From: UBA2365 sp964594045
GTDB taxonomy: Bacteria; Bacteroidota; Bacteroidia; Chitinophagales; Saprospiraceae
Assembly: GCA_964594045.1 (NCBI GenBank)
Contig: CAZQKR010000017.1
Span: forward strand, 1 to 64,000
Direction: 5' to 3'
DNA: 64,000 bases
Shown here: positions 1 through 9,600 of the stretch, in pieces
Numbering within the stretch: position 1 is the first letter of the stretch
Layout: each line of letters begins with the position of its first letter
The notes under the pieces: model-generated
What the model was told of the DNA's origin: nothing
The model's database searches: none
The model's input: only the letters and a program-made list of their open reading frames with translations
Position numbers and translations under genes: made by a program

Positions 1-621
1 CCCATGCCACAATATACGAATTATATACGGCATTACATAACTATTTTGGTATTAAAGGCTAAGGATTTATATTTACTTTAATATTACAGTACCGGAACAT
101 GGTTGGGTAAAGCTCAATTATGAAAAAAAATAAGTTTGAGTCTGCTCCGAAAAGTCCAATTTGTTGATTTTCAATCGTTTTTTGCCCCAAGCCCTAAAGG
201 GAAACGATTGAAAATCAACAAATTAAAAGTCCCCTTTTAGGCTTGTACTGACTGAAAACGTCAGCAGGGATTTAGGGGGCAAAGACTTTTCGGAGCAGAC
301 TCAAGTTTTCAATTTACATATTCCCACTCCTACAGTATGATTCCGGACATAGATCACCAATATTGCTTAAAGCAGAAAAATGGCTGAAAAACCTCAATCC
401 CACCATAGGTTAATTTAAAACATCTCGCTAAACACCGCTTTGTAATGCCTCCTTCATTGAAAATACACCCGAAATGACAAAGCCGGTACAAATGATCCAT
501 AAACCAACTACCTTAGAATAACAATAAACAAGATCCATGATCGGGCTGGTTGAGCAGATTGCAAAAACAATTGGGATTCGAATCCCGGCAAGGATGGTTA
601 ACCTGGAATCTTCGGACACAG
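1..621. other. gene-poor stretch downstream of rnpA
   Basis: No convincing gene is seen here. Short open frames exist but lack ATG starts, recognisable motifs or a plausible context. In many bacteria yidD follows rnpA directly; no YidD motif is readable here. The stretch is AT-rich and holds one palindromic repeat element (136-304), annotated separately. Confidence 0.5.
136..304. repeat. nested-palindrome repeat element, copy 1 (MITE-like)
   Basis: The element is bounded by a perfect 20-bp inverted repeat (136-155, TTGAGTCTGCTCCGAAAAGT, and its complement at 285-304). Inside lies a second perfect 23-bp inverted repeat (158-180 and 202-224) closing a 21-base loop, followed by a GC-richer spacer with a short ACTGA/TCAG motif. 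A diverged copy lies at 19371-19528. It has no coding capacity. The terminal inverted repeats, internal hairpin and intergenic placement suit a non-autonomous MITE or a REP-like element; no transposase is present in the window. Confidence 0.8.
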
Positions 622-1026
622 TCAGCTCTGCCTGAGCTCTTCAATTTTATGCTGAACTTTAAGAAGGCCTTTCCTGATCGCGGATTCGATGACCTGGTAA
701 TCACAAATTTCTCCAACCTGATAATTGATCACCAGATGAAGTCTTTGATCACTGTCAGTTCCCAAAAAACTTTTAAAGGCTTCGCTGTTCAAGCGAAACG
801 CTTCCCTCATCCTCCTTTTCAGTAAATTACGGGTAGTGGCTTTCGGATGTTTTCGCCTGGATATGCTGAAACCTGTCAGTAAAACCGGGACATTTTCTTC
901 CCCTGGCAACAAAATGAAAAGCATTTTGACAGGATGTTGAAAGACAGCACCTCCTTCAAGAATGACCCTCCTGAATTCCTTATAGCTTTTGAGGCGTTCA
1001 CTTCCGGGAAATGTCTGTTTTTTCAT
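622..1026 (-). CDS. rnpA: ribonuclease P protein component
   Basis: This is the basic protein subunit of RNase P, which helps the catalytic RNA remove tRNA 5' leaders. The 134-residue product carries the family signature around FSISRRKHPKATTRNLLKRRMREAFR (central RNR-type motif, approximately residues 57-82), and its length fits the family (110-140). I chose the ATG at 1026 (MKKQTFPGSERLK); the open frame extends 17 codons further, but that extension has no family resemblance. It lies directly downstream of rpmH on the same strand, the classic rpmH-rnpA arrangement, and probably shares the promoter at 1360-1367. Unusually, no yidD follows it. Confidence 0.93.
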   Translation of the reverse strand: MKKQTFPGSERLKSYKEFRRVILEGGAVFQHPVKMLFILLPGEENVPVLLTGFSISRRKHPKATTRNLLKRRMREAFRLNSEAFKSFLGTDSDQRLHLVINYQVGEICDYQVIESAIRKGLLKVQHKIEELRQS

Positions 1027-1164
1027 AAAAAACAAGGAATTATGAGCCATTTCCGGACTACATAATTCCTTATGCAAAATTTAATTGAAGTAAATTCTTA
1101 TTAATATATAGTTAACCCGAAATACTCCTTTCATTTTACTGCAAAAACTGCAGCAGTGTCAATA

Positions 1165-1326
1165 CTAAGCTGTTTTCAGTCTCCTTTCGTCAGAAACAGA
1201 CAGTTTTGCTCTTCCTTTAGCTCTCCTTCTGGCTAAAACTTTCCTGCCGTTTTTGGTTTCCATCCTTGATCTGAATCCGTGCTTGTTTATTCTTTTACGT
1301 CTTGATGGCTGATATGTCCTCTTCAT
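1165..1326 (-). CDS. rpmH: 50S ribosomal protein bL34
   Basis: A 53-residue, very basic protein reading [19 protein letters not shown] followed by [20 protein letters not shown], the nearly invariant bL34 sequence. It binds 23S rRNA in the large subunit. It is too short for most ORF finders. The gene precedes rnpA on the minus strand (about 140 bases apart), as in most bacteria. A TAnnTTTG promoter element lies 34 bases upstream. The C-terminal residues [12 protein letters not shown] are slightly longer than in E. coli (46 aa), as is usual in Bacteroidota. Confidence 0.96.
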   Translation of the reverse strand: MKRTYQPSRRKRINKHGFRSRMETKNGRKVLARRRAKGRAKLSVSDERRLKTA

Positions 1327-1359
1327 AACTAAATTTTTAACTCTTTTTCAAAAGATTTG

Positions 1360-1367
1360 CAAAGGTA
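1360..1367 (-). promoter_or_regulatory. rpmH-rnpA promoter -7 element
   Basis: On the minus strand this reads TACCTTTG, an exact match to the Bacteroidota -7 consensus TAnnTTTG, 33 bases before the rpmH start. No clear -33 TTG is visible at the expected distance. Confidence 0.6.
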
Positions 1368-1406
1368 TATCTAATAATTCTTAAATAAAAATTTCACATT
1401 CATTTT

Positions 1407-3218
1407 TTAACCGTTCATTGAAGCCAAAAACTCCTCATTGGTCCTGGTCTTGAACATAAATTTCCTGATGAACTCCATCGCTTCAATGGATTTCATATCT
1501 GCCAAATGGTTTCTCAGGATGAACATCCTTTGCAGAATATCTTTATCCAGCAACAATTCATCTCTCCTGGTACTCGAATTGGTAAGGTCAATGGCAGGAT
1601 ACAAACGCTTGTTGGACAAGCTCCTGTCCAACTGCAGTTCCATGTTACCCGTTCCTTTGAATTCCTCAAAGATCACCTCATCCATCTTGGAACCGGTATC
1701 AATCAATGCGGTAGCCAGGATCGTCAGTGAACCACCGCCTTCAATTTTTCTGGCTGCTCCGAAAAATTTCTTCGGCTTGTGCAATGCATTTGCCTCAACA
1801 CCACCGGAAAGCACTTTACCGCTGGCAGGGGCAACCGTGTTATAAGCTCTCGCCAGACGCGTGATGGAATCCAGGAGAATGACTACATCATGCCCGCTTT
1901 CCACCAACCTTTTGGCTTTTTCCAGAACGATATTGGCAACCCTTACATGGTTGGATGCAGGCTCGTCAAAGTTGGACGCGACTACCTCCGCTGTAACGCT
2001 CCTTTTCATATCCGTGACCTCTTCAGGTCGTTCATCCACAAGCAGAACGATCAGGTAAACTTCAGGATGATTGCGGGATATGGCATTCGCTACATCTTTC
2101 AGTAAAAAAGTTTTACCAGTTTTTGGCTGGGCAACGATCAGACCTCTCTGACCTTTCCCGATAGGCGTGAATAAGTCAATCATACGGTTGCCATAATCTC
2201 TGCCTAAGGGATCAGTGATCAGGTTGAACTTCTCTGTCGGGAACAACGGAGTCAGGTAATCGAATGGAACCCTGTCCCTGATCATATCAGGCGTAATCCC
2301 GTTGATCAGATCTACCCGCAACAAGGCAAAATACTTTTCACCTTCTTTTGGAGGTCGAACTTTGCCTCTGACGGTATCCCCTGTTTTCAAACCAAAAAGC
2401 TTGACCTGAGAAGGCGAAACATAAATATCATCCGGAGAAGTCAGGTAATTGTAATCTGATGACCTCAGAAATCCAAATCCATCAGGCATCATTTCCAGAA
2501 TACCTTCACCGGTAACTACCGCATCCATATCGATATTAAACTGCGGACCTTCCGGCTCTTCCTCGCTGATCTGCTCGGAACCAGCATCATTTCTGATGTT
2601 GTTTTGAGGAACAGGTCTCTGGTTTTTATCTTTCCTGTAATCGTTTTCGCGTTTGTAAATGCGTTCTTTATAAGGACGCTTCCCTCTGCCTTTTTCAGAT
2701 TCCTGCTCGATGTCTGACTTAGCCGAAAATTCTTTTACCGGAAAAGCTTCATCGTTGGTGCCAGGATCGACCCACGCAGACTGATCCTCCTCAACTACAG
2801 GTTTTTCAGTGGCAACTTTCTCTAATCCGGGAACTATCACCCTGCGCCTGCGACGTCCGCGCCCTTCCTGATTTTGTTGGCTTTGCTGACCCTGCGGAGC
2901 TTGCTGAATATTTTTTTCCGGCTCAGGAAGCGGAGCATTTTCCTCTTTCTGCTGTTCCTCCCTGGGTTGAAAGGATCGGTCAGCAGACTTTTTCGGTCCC
3001 CTCTGTTGCCGGGGAGCCCTTTCTCTTCTGCCTTCCTTGTCCTGATTTTCTTCTTTTTGAGCAGAGGGTGTGACATTCATTTTCAAAGCCTGCTCATCCA
3101 GAATTTTATAGATCAGATCCTGTTTGGATAATTTCTTATAGCCGTCAATGTCCATACTTTCCGCAATATCGCGAAGTTCAGGCACCAGCATAGAATTCAA
3201 CTGCAAAATATCGTACAT
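1407..3218 (-). CDS. rho: transcription termination factor Rho with long disordered insertion
   Basis: Rho is the hexameric RNA-dependent ATPase that ends transcription. Seen in order: an N-terminal Rho_N/SAP-like helix domain (about residues 5-45), a highly charged, Q/E/R/K-rich low-complexity stretch (about 50-225), the cold-shock RNA-binding domain (about 235-305, with DGFGFLRS), and the RecA-type ATPase core with Walker A PKTGKT (about 365) and Walker B VVILLDS (about 446). At 603 aa it is about 180 residues longer than E. coli Rho (419), all in the insertion. Such insertions are known in Bacteroidota; in Bacteroides thetaiotaomicron the disordered region drives condensate formation. The gene is monocistronic with a leader of about 120 bases from the promoter at 3346-3353. 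Confidence 0.97.
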   Translation of the reverse strand: MYDILQLNSMLVPELRDIAESMDIDGYKKLSKQDLIYKILDEQALKMNVTPSAQKEENQDKEGRRERAPRQQRGPKKSADRSFQPREEQQKEENAPLPEPEKNIQQAPQGQQSQQNQEGRGRRRRRVIVPGLEKVATEKPVVEEDQSAWVDPGTNDEAFPVKEFSAKSDIEQESEKGRGKRPYKERIYKRENDYRKDKNQRPVPQNNIRNDAGSEQISEEEPEGPQFNIDMDAVVTGEGILEMMPDGFGFLRSSDYNYLTSPDDIYVSPSQVKLFGLKTGDTVRGKVRPPKEGEKYFALLRVDLINGITPDMIRDRVPFDYLTPLFPTEKFNLITDPLGRDYGNRMIDLFTPIGKGQRGLIVAQPKTGKTFLLKDVANAISRNHPEVYLIVLLVDERPEEVTDMKRSVTAEVVASNFDEPASNHVRVANIVLEKAKRLVESGHDVVILLDSITRLARAYNTVAPASGKVLSGGVEANALHKPKKFFGAARKIEGGGSLTILATALIDTGSKMDEVIFEEFKGTGNMELQLDRSLSNKRLYPAIDLTNSSTRRDELLLDKDILQRMFILRNHLADMKSIEAMEFIRKFMFKTRTNEEFLASMNG

Positions 3219-3345
3219 CGATTATAATTATAATTAAATATGATAATATGAAAAACTACTAATCAAGCGTTCAATCTAAATGAGGGATATATTATCTCAA
3301 TTATTTTTGAAGTGCTGTAAAAACCTTTCGGATGCGTTTTCATGG

Positions 3346-3353
3346 CAAAAGTA
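3346..3353 (-). promoter_or_regulatory. rho promoter -7 element
   Basis: The minus strand reads TACTTTTG (TAnnTTTG consensus). A TTG lies 20 bases further upstream (complement of CAA at 3374-3376), the expected -33 spacing. The implied leader before the rho ATG is about 120 bases, enough for the autoregulation known for rho genes elsewhere. Confidence 0.6.
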
Positions 3354-3623
3354 AGATATAAAATGGATACACCCAACAAATTAATTTAAAAAAAGTGTTA
3401 AATCATCAGTAATCTCTGCAAATTCACCTTTATACTGCTGAAATTCCTCCAAAAACCTTATTTAGGGTAAGCTTAACTGTTGAAGTCAGGGCTGATCCAT
3501 ACCAATTCTGTCATCAACCAACAACTTTGCCATAAAATTTGTATAAAAATAACCAAGAAAATATCCAGGCTTTTCAGGCTGCAAGGAAATTCAGACAAAA
3601 GGTAGTCTTAAACGTTTTTTTTG

Positions 3624-3631
3624 TACATTTG
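3624..3631 (+). promoter_or_regulatory. serS promoter -7 element
   Basis: TACATTTG matches the TAnnTTTG consensus and ends 20 bases before the serS ATG, predicting a very short leader. A -33 TTG is not obvious. The rest of the 433-base gap between the divergent rho and serS genes is AT-rich and holds no gene that I can support. Confidence 0.55.
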
Positions 3632-3651
3632 CCGCAATTTAAACACAGATC

Positions 3652-4932
3652 ATGATACCTTTATTGAAGATTAGAACGCAAACAAACGCAGTTAAGGAGA
3701 GCCTCAGGAAAAGAGGATGGAATCCGGACCGGATCACGGTGATCGATGAGGTGATCGCACTGGACGATCAAAGAAAAACAATACAGTTACAACTGGATTC
3801 CAGTCTTGCTGAAAGCCGGCAGTTGTCCGCCAGCATCGGAGAAATGATGAAGAAGGGCGCTGCACAGGAAGCCACTGAGCTCAAGGAAAAGGTTGCACAA
3901 TTGAAGGAATCCATCAAAACCCTTGAAGAGGCATTCAAGAACTGTAAAAATGATCTGACCGATAAATTACTGACCATTCCTAATGCCCTCCACATCTCTG
4001 TTCCTTACGGAAAATCCGCAGAAGACAATGAAGTGTATAAAGACTGGCAAAAGGATTTTCCCGATTTGGGAGAGAACCCTTTACCACACTGGGATCTGGC
4101 AAAAAAATACAATATCATCGATTTTGAACGGGGTGCATTTATTACCGGCTCAGGTTTCCCATTGTTCCAGGGAAAAGGAGCCCGCCTCAACCGCGCACTG
4201 ATCAATTTTTTCCTCGATGAAGCCATCGATAATGGATATCTTGAGATCAGACCTCCGTTTCTGGTCAACGAAGATTCAGCCCGCGCCACAGGTCAACTGC
4301 CGGATAAGGACGGTCAAATGTATTTCATTCAGGAAGATAATTTTTACCTGATCCCTACAGGGGAAGTTCCTATCACCAATATTTATCGCGATGTGATACT
4401 GAAGGAAAGCGACTTTCCGGTCAGAATGGTAGGGATGACGCCCTGCTTCAGAAGAGAAGCTGGCTCCTATGGTTCTGATGTCAAAGGCCTCAACAGGGTT
4501 CATCAGTTCGACAAAGTTGAAATCGTTCATATAGAACACCCTGACCGTTCATACGAAACCCTTCAAAAGATGCTTGAACATGTTGAAAATCTTCTGATCA
4601 AACTTGAACTTCCATACCGCATTTTGCGTTTATGCGGTGGAGATTTGGGATTTACTTCAGCGCTGACTTTCGATTTTGAAGTTTTTGCTGCAGCCCAGAA
4701 GAAATGGCTCGAAGTGAGTTCAGTTTCCAATTTTGAGGATTTTCAGGCTAACAGACTGATGCTCAGATATAAAGATGAGGCAGGGAAAACCAGTCTGGCA
4801 CATACACTTAACGGAAGTGCCCTGGCTCTGGCCAGAATAGTTGCAGCAGTACTGGAAAACAACCAATGTGCATCAGGGATAAAAGTTCCAAAAATCCTCA
4901 GGAAATATACCGGTTTTGATGTGATCGATTAA
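3652..4932 (+). CDS. serS: serine--tRNA ligase
   Basis: Charges tRNA-Ser (and tRNA-Sec where present) with serine in the cytoplasm. The 426-residue length is typical. An N-terminal helical hairpin (about 30-100, coiled coil) precedes a class II catalytic core. Motif 2 shows as CFRREAGSYGSDVKGLNRVH (about 263-285) and motif 3 as LNGSALALARIVAAVLENNQ (about 382-402). The TGQLPDKDGQMY and PTGEVPITN stretches are strong family signatures. The ATG at 3652 is favoured because the core N-terminus (MIPLLKIRTQ) begins there and a promoter lies just upstream. Confidence 0.97.
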   Translation: MIPLLKIRTQTNAVKESLRKRGWNPDRITVIDEVIALDDQRKTIQLQLDSSLAESRQLSASIGEMMKKGAAQEATELKEKVAQLKESIKTLEEAFKNCKNDLTDKLLTIPNALHISVPYGKSAEDNEVYKDWQKDFPDLGENPLPHWDLAKKYNIIDFERGAFITGSGFPLFQGKGARLNRALINFFLDEAIDNGYLEIRPPFLVNEDSARATGQLPDKDGQMYFIQEDNFYLIPTGEVPITNIYRDVILKESDFPVRMVGMTPCFRREAGSYGSDVKGLNRVHQFDKVEIVHIEHPDRSYETLQKMLEHVENLLIKLELPYRILRLCGGDLGFTSALTFDFEVFAAAQKKWLEVSSVSNFEDFQANRLMLRYKDEAGKTSLAHTLNGSALALARIVAAVLENNQCASGIKVPKILRKYTGFDVID

Positions 4933-5069
4933 TTGAATAGCCGTATCAAAACCGTAATTGGATGATAGTGTATTGATATTCAGTTATTAACACATTAAAT
5001 ATATTTTATCTGCAAGCAAATTGCCTTGCAGAAAGTCAAGCATTAAACAAATTTTAAAATTTAAAAATC

Positions 5070-5747
5070 ATGATGGGAGTTTATGTGATAACGATTTTGT
5101 TGAGCATTGTTGGTTTTTTGATCAGCAATCAACTTAAATCAAAGTTTAAAAAATATAGTGGTCACCTGCTGAATTCAGGGCTTTCAGGCGCTGAGGTAGC
5201 ACAAAAGATGCTGGTTCATTATGGTATTCAGGATGTAAAAATTGTAATGGGTCAAGGCTTTTTGACAGATCATTACAATCCGCTCAGCAAAACCGTCAGT
5301 CTGAGTCCTGAGGTTTATCAGGGGTACAGCATTGCAGCTGCAGCCGTTGCCGCACATGAATGCGGTCATGCCGTGCAGCATGCTAAAGCTTATCCGATGC
5401 TGCAGCTCCGTTCCAGCCTGGTACCCGTAGTCCAGATAGCATCCCAGTTTCAACAGTTTTTACTCATTATTGCATTTGTGGTATTAAGTCAGTTTCCGGC
5501 ACTCATGCTGATCACCATCGGAACTTTTGCGCTCACGACACTGTTCAGTTTTGTTACTTTACCTGTCGAATTTGATGCCAGCAAACGCGCTTTGGTGTGG
5601 CTGGAACAAGCAGGGATCACTACAACAAATGAGCAGGCAGGTGCTAAAGATGCTTTGAAATGGGCCGCCATGACGTATGTTTCCGCTGCGCTTTCTTCAC
5701 TGGTTATCCTGGTTTACCTCATCCTGTCCTATGCAGGAAGACGGTAG
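5070..5747 (+). CDS. membrane zinc metallopeptidase, YugP/Zn_peptidase_2 family
   Basis: A 225-residue integral-membrane protein with an N-terminal transmembrane helix (about 1-20), the zinc motif HECGH in AAHECGHAVQHA (about 93-104), two hydrophobic helices (about 125-170) and a final C-terminal helix. The motif order and the phrase FDASKRALVWLEQAG are characteristic of the YugP-type peptidases (PF04298). The substrate is unknown; a role in membrane protein quality control is inference. The start is ATGATG at 5070/5073. It stands alone between serS and frr. Confidence 0.88.
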   Translation: MMGVYVITILLSIVGFLISNQLKSKFKKYSGHLLNSGLSGAEVAQKMLVHYGIQDVKIVMGQGFLTDHYNPLSKTVSLSPEVYQGYSIAAAAVAAHECGHAVQHAKAYPMLQLRSSLVPVVQIASQFQQFLLIIAFVVLSQFPALMLITIGTFALTTLFSFVTLPVEFDASKRALVWLEQAGITTTNEQAGAKDALKWAAMTYVSAALSSLVILVYLILSYAGRR

Positions 5748-5840
5748 TTTGCAAATGATGCATTTTGAGAAGCAGGTCAAAGCACTGAACACCTGGTCCT
5801 GAATCACGACTCAGAATTATGGAAATTGAAAACAATTCAT

Positions 5841-5848
5841 TAAATTTG
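5841..5848 (+). promoter_or_regulatory. frr promoter -7 element with palindrome in the leader
   Basis: TAAATTTG matches TAnnTTTG, 88 bases before the chosen frr ATG. In the leader, a perfect 18-base palindrome (5876-5893; 8-bp arms AGTTGTTA and complement around AA) and a CCCT/AGGG pairing at 5856-5868 could form two RNA hairpins. No protein or known RNA family is recognised. Confidence 0.45.
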
Positions 5849-5936
5849 CACGTCTTCCCTTAGAGGGAGGCCTGAAGTTGTTAAATAACAACTGAACTTT
5901 TTAAAAAATTCATCCAAATTGCAAAAGGTTTTGTTT

Positions 5937-6500
5937 ATGGATAAAATGATTGAAGAACATTTTGAAGAAGGAAAAGTACACATGCAAAAAGCGGTGGACC
6001 ATTTTGCAGAAGAACTGGTTTCTATCAGGACTGGAAAGGCCAATCCCGCAATTGTTGCAGGTATTCACGTAGAAAGTTATGGGACCCTGACTGCATTGCA
6101 ACATGTGGCCAACGTGACTGCCGTTGACGCAAAAACCATCAGTATCCAACCCTGGGACAGATCCATTATCAAAGTGATTGAAAAGGCACTTCTGGCATCA
6201 AACCTCGGTATCACTCCGATGAATGACGGTGAAACCATACGTTTGAGCATCCCTCCCTTGACCGAAGAAAGGAGAAAACTCCTGGTCAAACAAGCGTATG
6301 CTCTTGGCGAAGAAGCCAGGGTAAGCCTCAGGAGCTCAAGGCATAAGCTGATGGACGTGATCAAAAAAGAGGTGGACAACGGCTATCCTGAAGATCTGGG
6401 TAAGAAAAAAGAAAAGGAGGTGGATAAGATGATCGAGGATTTCAACCACAAAATTGATGACTTGTTGAAAGCAAAAGAAAAAGATATCCTGACTGTTTGA
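5937..6500 (+). CDS. frr: ribosome recycling factor
   Basis: Splits the post-termination ribosome together with EF-G. The 187-residue product matches the family throughout: VSIRTGKANPAIVAG near the N-terminus, LTEERRKLLVKQA and RSSRHKLMDVIKK in the helical bundle, and the final DDLLKAKEKDILTV helix. The frame is open from a TTG at 5919; ATGs occur at 5937 and 5946. An AAAAGG at 5923-5928 sits 8 bases before 5937, so that start is chosen, although alignment with E. coli Frr would also suit 5946. Unlike many bacteria, frr is not beside pyrH, which is at 50.5 kb here on the other strand. Confidence 0.95.
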   Translation: MDKMIEEHFEEGKVHMQKAVDHFAEELVSIRTGKANPAIVAGIHVESYGTLTALQHVANVTAVDAKTISIQPWDRSIIKVIEKALLASNLGITPMNDGETIRLSIPPLTEERRKLLVKQAYALGEEARVSLRSSRHKLMDVIKKEVDNGYPEDLGKKKEKEVDKMIEDFNHKIDDLLKAKEKDILTV

Positions 6501-6580
6501 TCCCGATCAGGCATCTTGTAGAATGCCAATTGAAAATTAATGTTATATTAAATTTATTTTTAATATATAAATATGTATTT

Positions 6581-6608
6581 TTGCCGCATAATGCACATTA
6601 TGCGGCAA
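6581..6608 (+). promoter_or_regulatory. 28-bp palindrome at the start of the sensor kinase gene
   Basis: A perfect inverted repeat with 13-bp arms (TTGCCGCATAATG and its complement) around CA. It spans the candidate kinase start codons at 6591 and 6600. The left arm overlaps a TATTTTTG -7-like element (6576-6583), so the palindrome would cover the transcription start. That is the right place for a repressor operator or for a hairpin masking the start codon. The function is inference. Confidence 0.5.
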
Positions 6609-9600
6609 TTTTTTGTGAATAGGTATATTATCGGGATATTTTTGGCTGCTTCGGCCTTGATATTCATATTGGCCTTCAAATTTTGGAGTACTTCAGACAG
6701 GACAAACAGGATCTTTACTGAAAAAGTCAATGCTCTCCATCAAAAGACACTTGAAAAGATCCGCACAACAAAAGATTTTTCGTTACTGGAAACCAATCTG
6801 CCCGTTTTCATTTTTGATCAGCAGGACAGCCTTGTTTACTGGTCAGAAGAAAGTTTAGGCGAACCGGAAGCCTTCCTGAACAGCAGCGATTCCGTATTTT
6901 TATTTTCTTTCCGGAATGTTCGCGGAATTCTTTTTAAAAACGACTTGATAAGATTCAGATCTTTCATCCTGGTTCCGGTTGATGGGGATCAATTCAAATC
7001 AGAAAGCTTGCTGAACCCGGTTCTCTACTTGAAAGACCACCGGGAAATCACAGTTACCTACCAGAAAAAATTTGAATTCACGCTGAATGATAACTCATTT
7101 GATAATTTTCACATCAATTTATTGTCCTGGCTGATCATGATCATCATGCTGGCTGCTGTCCGGATGCTTGTTTCCGGATCCGGCAAACCCGGGATCAGAA
7201 TTTTTGGTGAAAAGTCCGGCAATACATCATTCCCATATGGTTTGTCCATTGCCACACTGCTGGTTTTATTACTGGATCTGTCCAATGCCCTGCCCTATGA
7301 TTTTCTGCTGACATCAGTTGTTTTACGCGGTATTTTACCACTGAGCCCGTTTACCCTGATACTGGCAATAGGATATGCATTTTATTTGCTAACCTGGCTG
7401 GATAAAACAACATTCTCCGGGGATAACCAAACTAAAATTCCAAAAATTGCAGCTTCTTTGTCATTACCCTTGATCGGTTTTGTGTCAATCATCGCTGTGA
7501 ACTCAACCAGATTCATTTACCAGAATATTCCGGCAAATCTTGACCTGGAAAGGCTTTTTTCAGTCAGTCTGGAGGAAATAAGCACATTATTGATCCTGCT
7601 GCTGTTTTTCATACTGTGTATTTACCTGATCTACACGCTGTACCACTTGATCCACCAACAGAAGATGAGTCGTAAATCAAAATTGACCGGTCTCATTTTC
7701 GCACTGATCCTTCTGGTGGGATCAGGCGTATCAAATATCATAAAAGTCCCGATAGCGCCATTCCTGCTCGGATTCCTGATCCTCATCCTGTTTTTGGATC
7801 TTTATTTCGACAAGAAAAAATACAATTCCAACTGGCTGGTGGGATGGATGATCCTCATCTCTGCTTTTCTTTCCTTCATAATATTTCATGCGGATCTCCA
7901 AAAAGACCTTACTGAACGGCAAAATGATTTGCAAACCTTACTTTTTGATAGAAATAAGGAATTGGAACAAGAGAACCCCGCAAAATCCCTATCTGAAATC
8001 CCTGAAAATTATCTCCCGGATACCATGCTGATCAAAGAGAATGTCCTGACTTCTCTGACCGGGGAGTTAGTGGAAATTTCTGATTCCTTTTACTTTCAAC
8101 CGATGAACGGGAGTTATTTTAGATTGCTGCCAAAAGTAGTTCCGACAGGCTTCCACACATTTCAGATACTTCAACCAAAGGACAATTCAGCCACCGCTTT
8201 GACAGAAAACGAAAGACCGTCATCTGCCATTTACAAAAGCTGGTCCAAAAGTCCGCATACCGAATTTCCGTCTGCAGATTCCATCTGGAGTGAAAAAGGG
8301 ACCTATTTTGTGAGTCACACCAACCAGACAGGAGAAACCATCGTCAGTGCATACAAAATTCCTGGATTATTGCGTCCGGTATCACTCTTTGCAGCGATAT
8401 TTTTTATGGTCAGCGCCGGGCTGATTATGATTTCTTTACTGAGCATGCGAATCAATATTTTACCGGCTGATTTCAATCTCAGTTTTTTTCGCCAAAAATC
8501 TTTAAGGAGCAGGATTCAAGTCAGTATTTTAAGCCTGACCATCACCGCTTTTTTCATCATAGGTCTGGTCTCAGCAAGTTATTTCAAAAAAATATACCTG
8601 ATACAAAATGAGGAATTGGCAAAAGCACATGCCCGGCAAACCCAATCTGCAATAGAGGCAAAAATACTTGAACTAAGTTCGGATATAAGTATTCAGGAAG
8701 CCGGCTTCCCGGTATTTTTTCCCTTGCCTCCACAGTCCGTTCATCAGGCTATTCTATTCCATAGTTCATTGCCTTCCGCGTATCTTTATCCAACATTGCC
8801 AACTGAGACATCACATTGGAGGATTCCTTACAGCTTGTTAACTGCTCAACCGGACAATGAACTGGAAAAGAAAATTCCATTGCTGGACAAAGAAAGGAAC
8901 TTAATTTACATACCTCTGATATTCAATGGAAATATAAGGTATTTCTATAGTCCGGTCAGACTTAATGAAGAGATTCAGGTAAAAATTTCAGATCTTCTGG
9001 CGACGTTCCTGAGTATTTATGCTGTATTATTCATCCTTTCAGTGGTCATTGCGATCGGATTGTCCAATTCAATTACCAATCCCATTGATATCCTGGGCCA
9101 AAAGCTGAAAGGCCTGAAATTGTCCAGGAAAAATGAAACACTCGAATGGCAAAACGAGGATGAAATTGGCACGCTCATTTCAATATACAATGAAATGATC
9201 AACAAACTCGGTGACAATGCACGGCTGATGGCAAAAATTGAACGGGATTCGGCATGGAAGGAAATGGCCCAGCAAGTCGCTCATGAGATCAAAAATCCTT
9301 TAACACCATTAAAACTCAATATTCAATACCTGGAATCCAAAGTTGGCTCGAATCCGGATGTTGCCTCTCAACTTATTGCCCAACTGGCGCCTAGCCTGAT
9401 AGAACAAATTGACAATCTTTCACAGATCGCCTCCGAATTTTCCAATTTTGCCCAGCTGCCGGATGCCCGGAATGAAAAACTCAACCTCAACGATATCGTA
9501 AAAAAAGTACATGATTTTTTCAGGAAAAGGGAAGACATGATCTTCAAACTGACCCTGCCAATAAATGATGTATTGGTTTTTGCCGATAAAAATCACATGG

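Noticed and set aside
573..586. GGGATTCGAATCCC, resembling a tRNA T-arm on either strand
   Set aside because: No acceptor, D-arm or anticodon arm can be folded around it on either strand; it is only a 14-base palindrome.
428..619. 63-codon minus-strand frame directly after rnpA with a hydrophobic stretch
   Set aside because: It starts at GTG with no ATG, has no motif of YidD or any family I know, and reads as chance coding.
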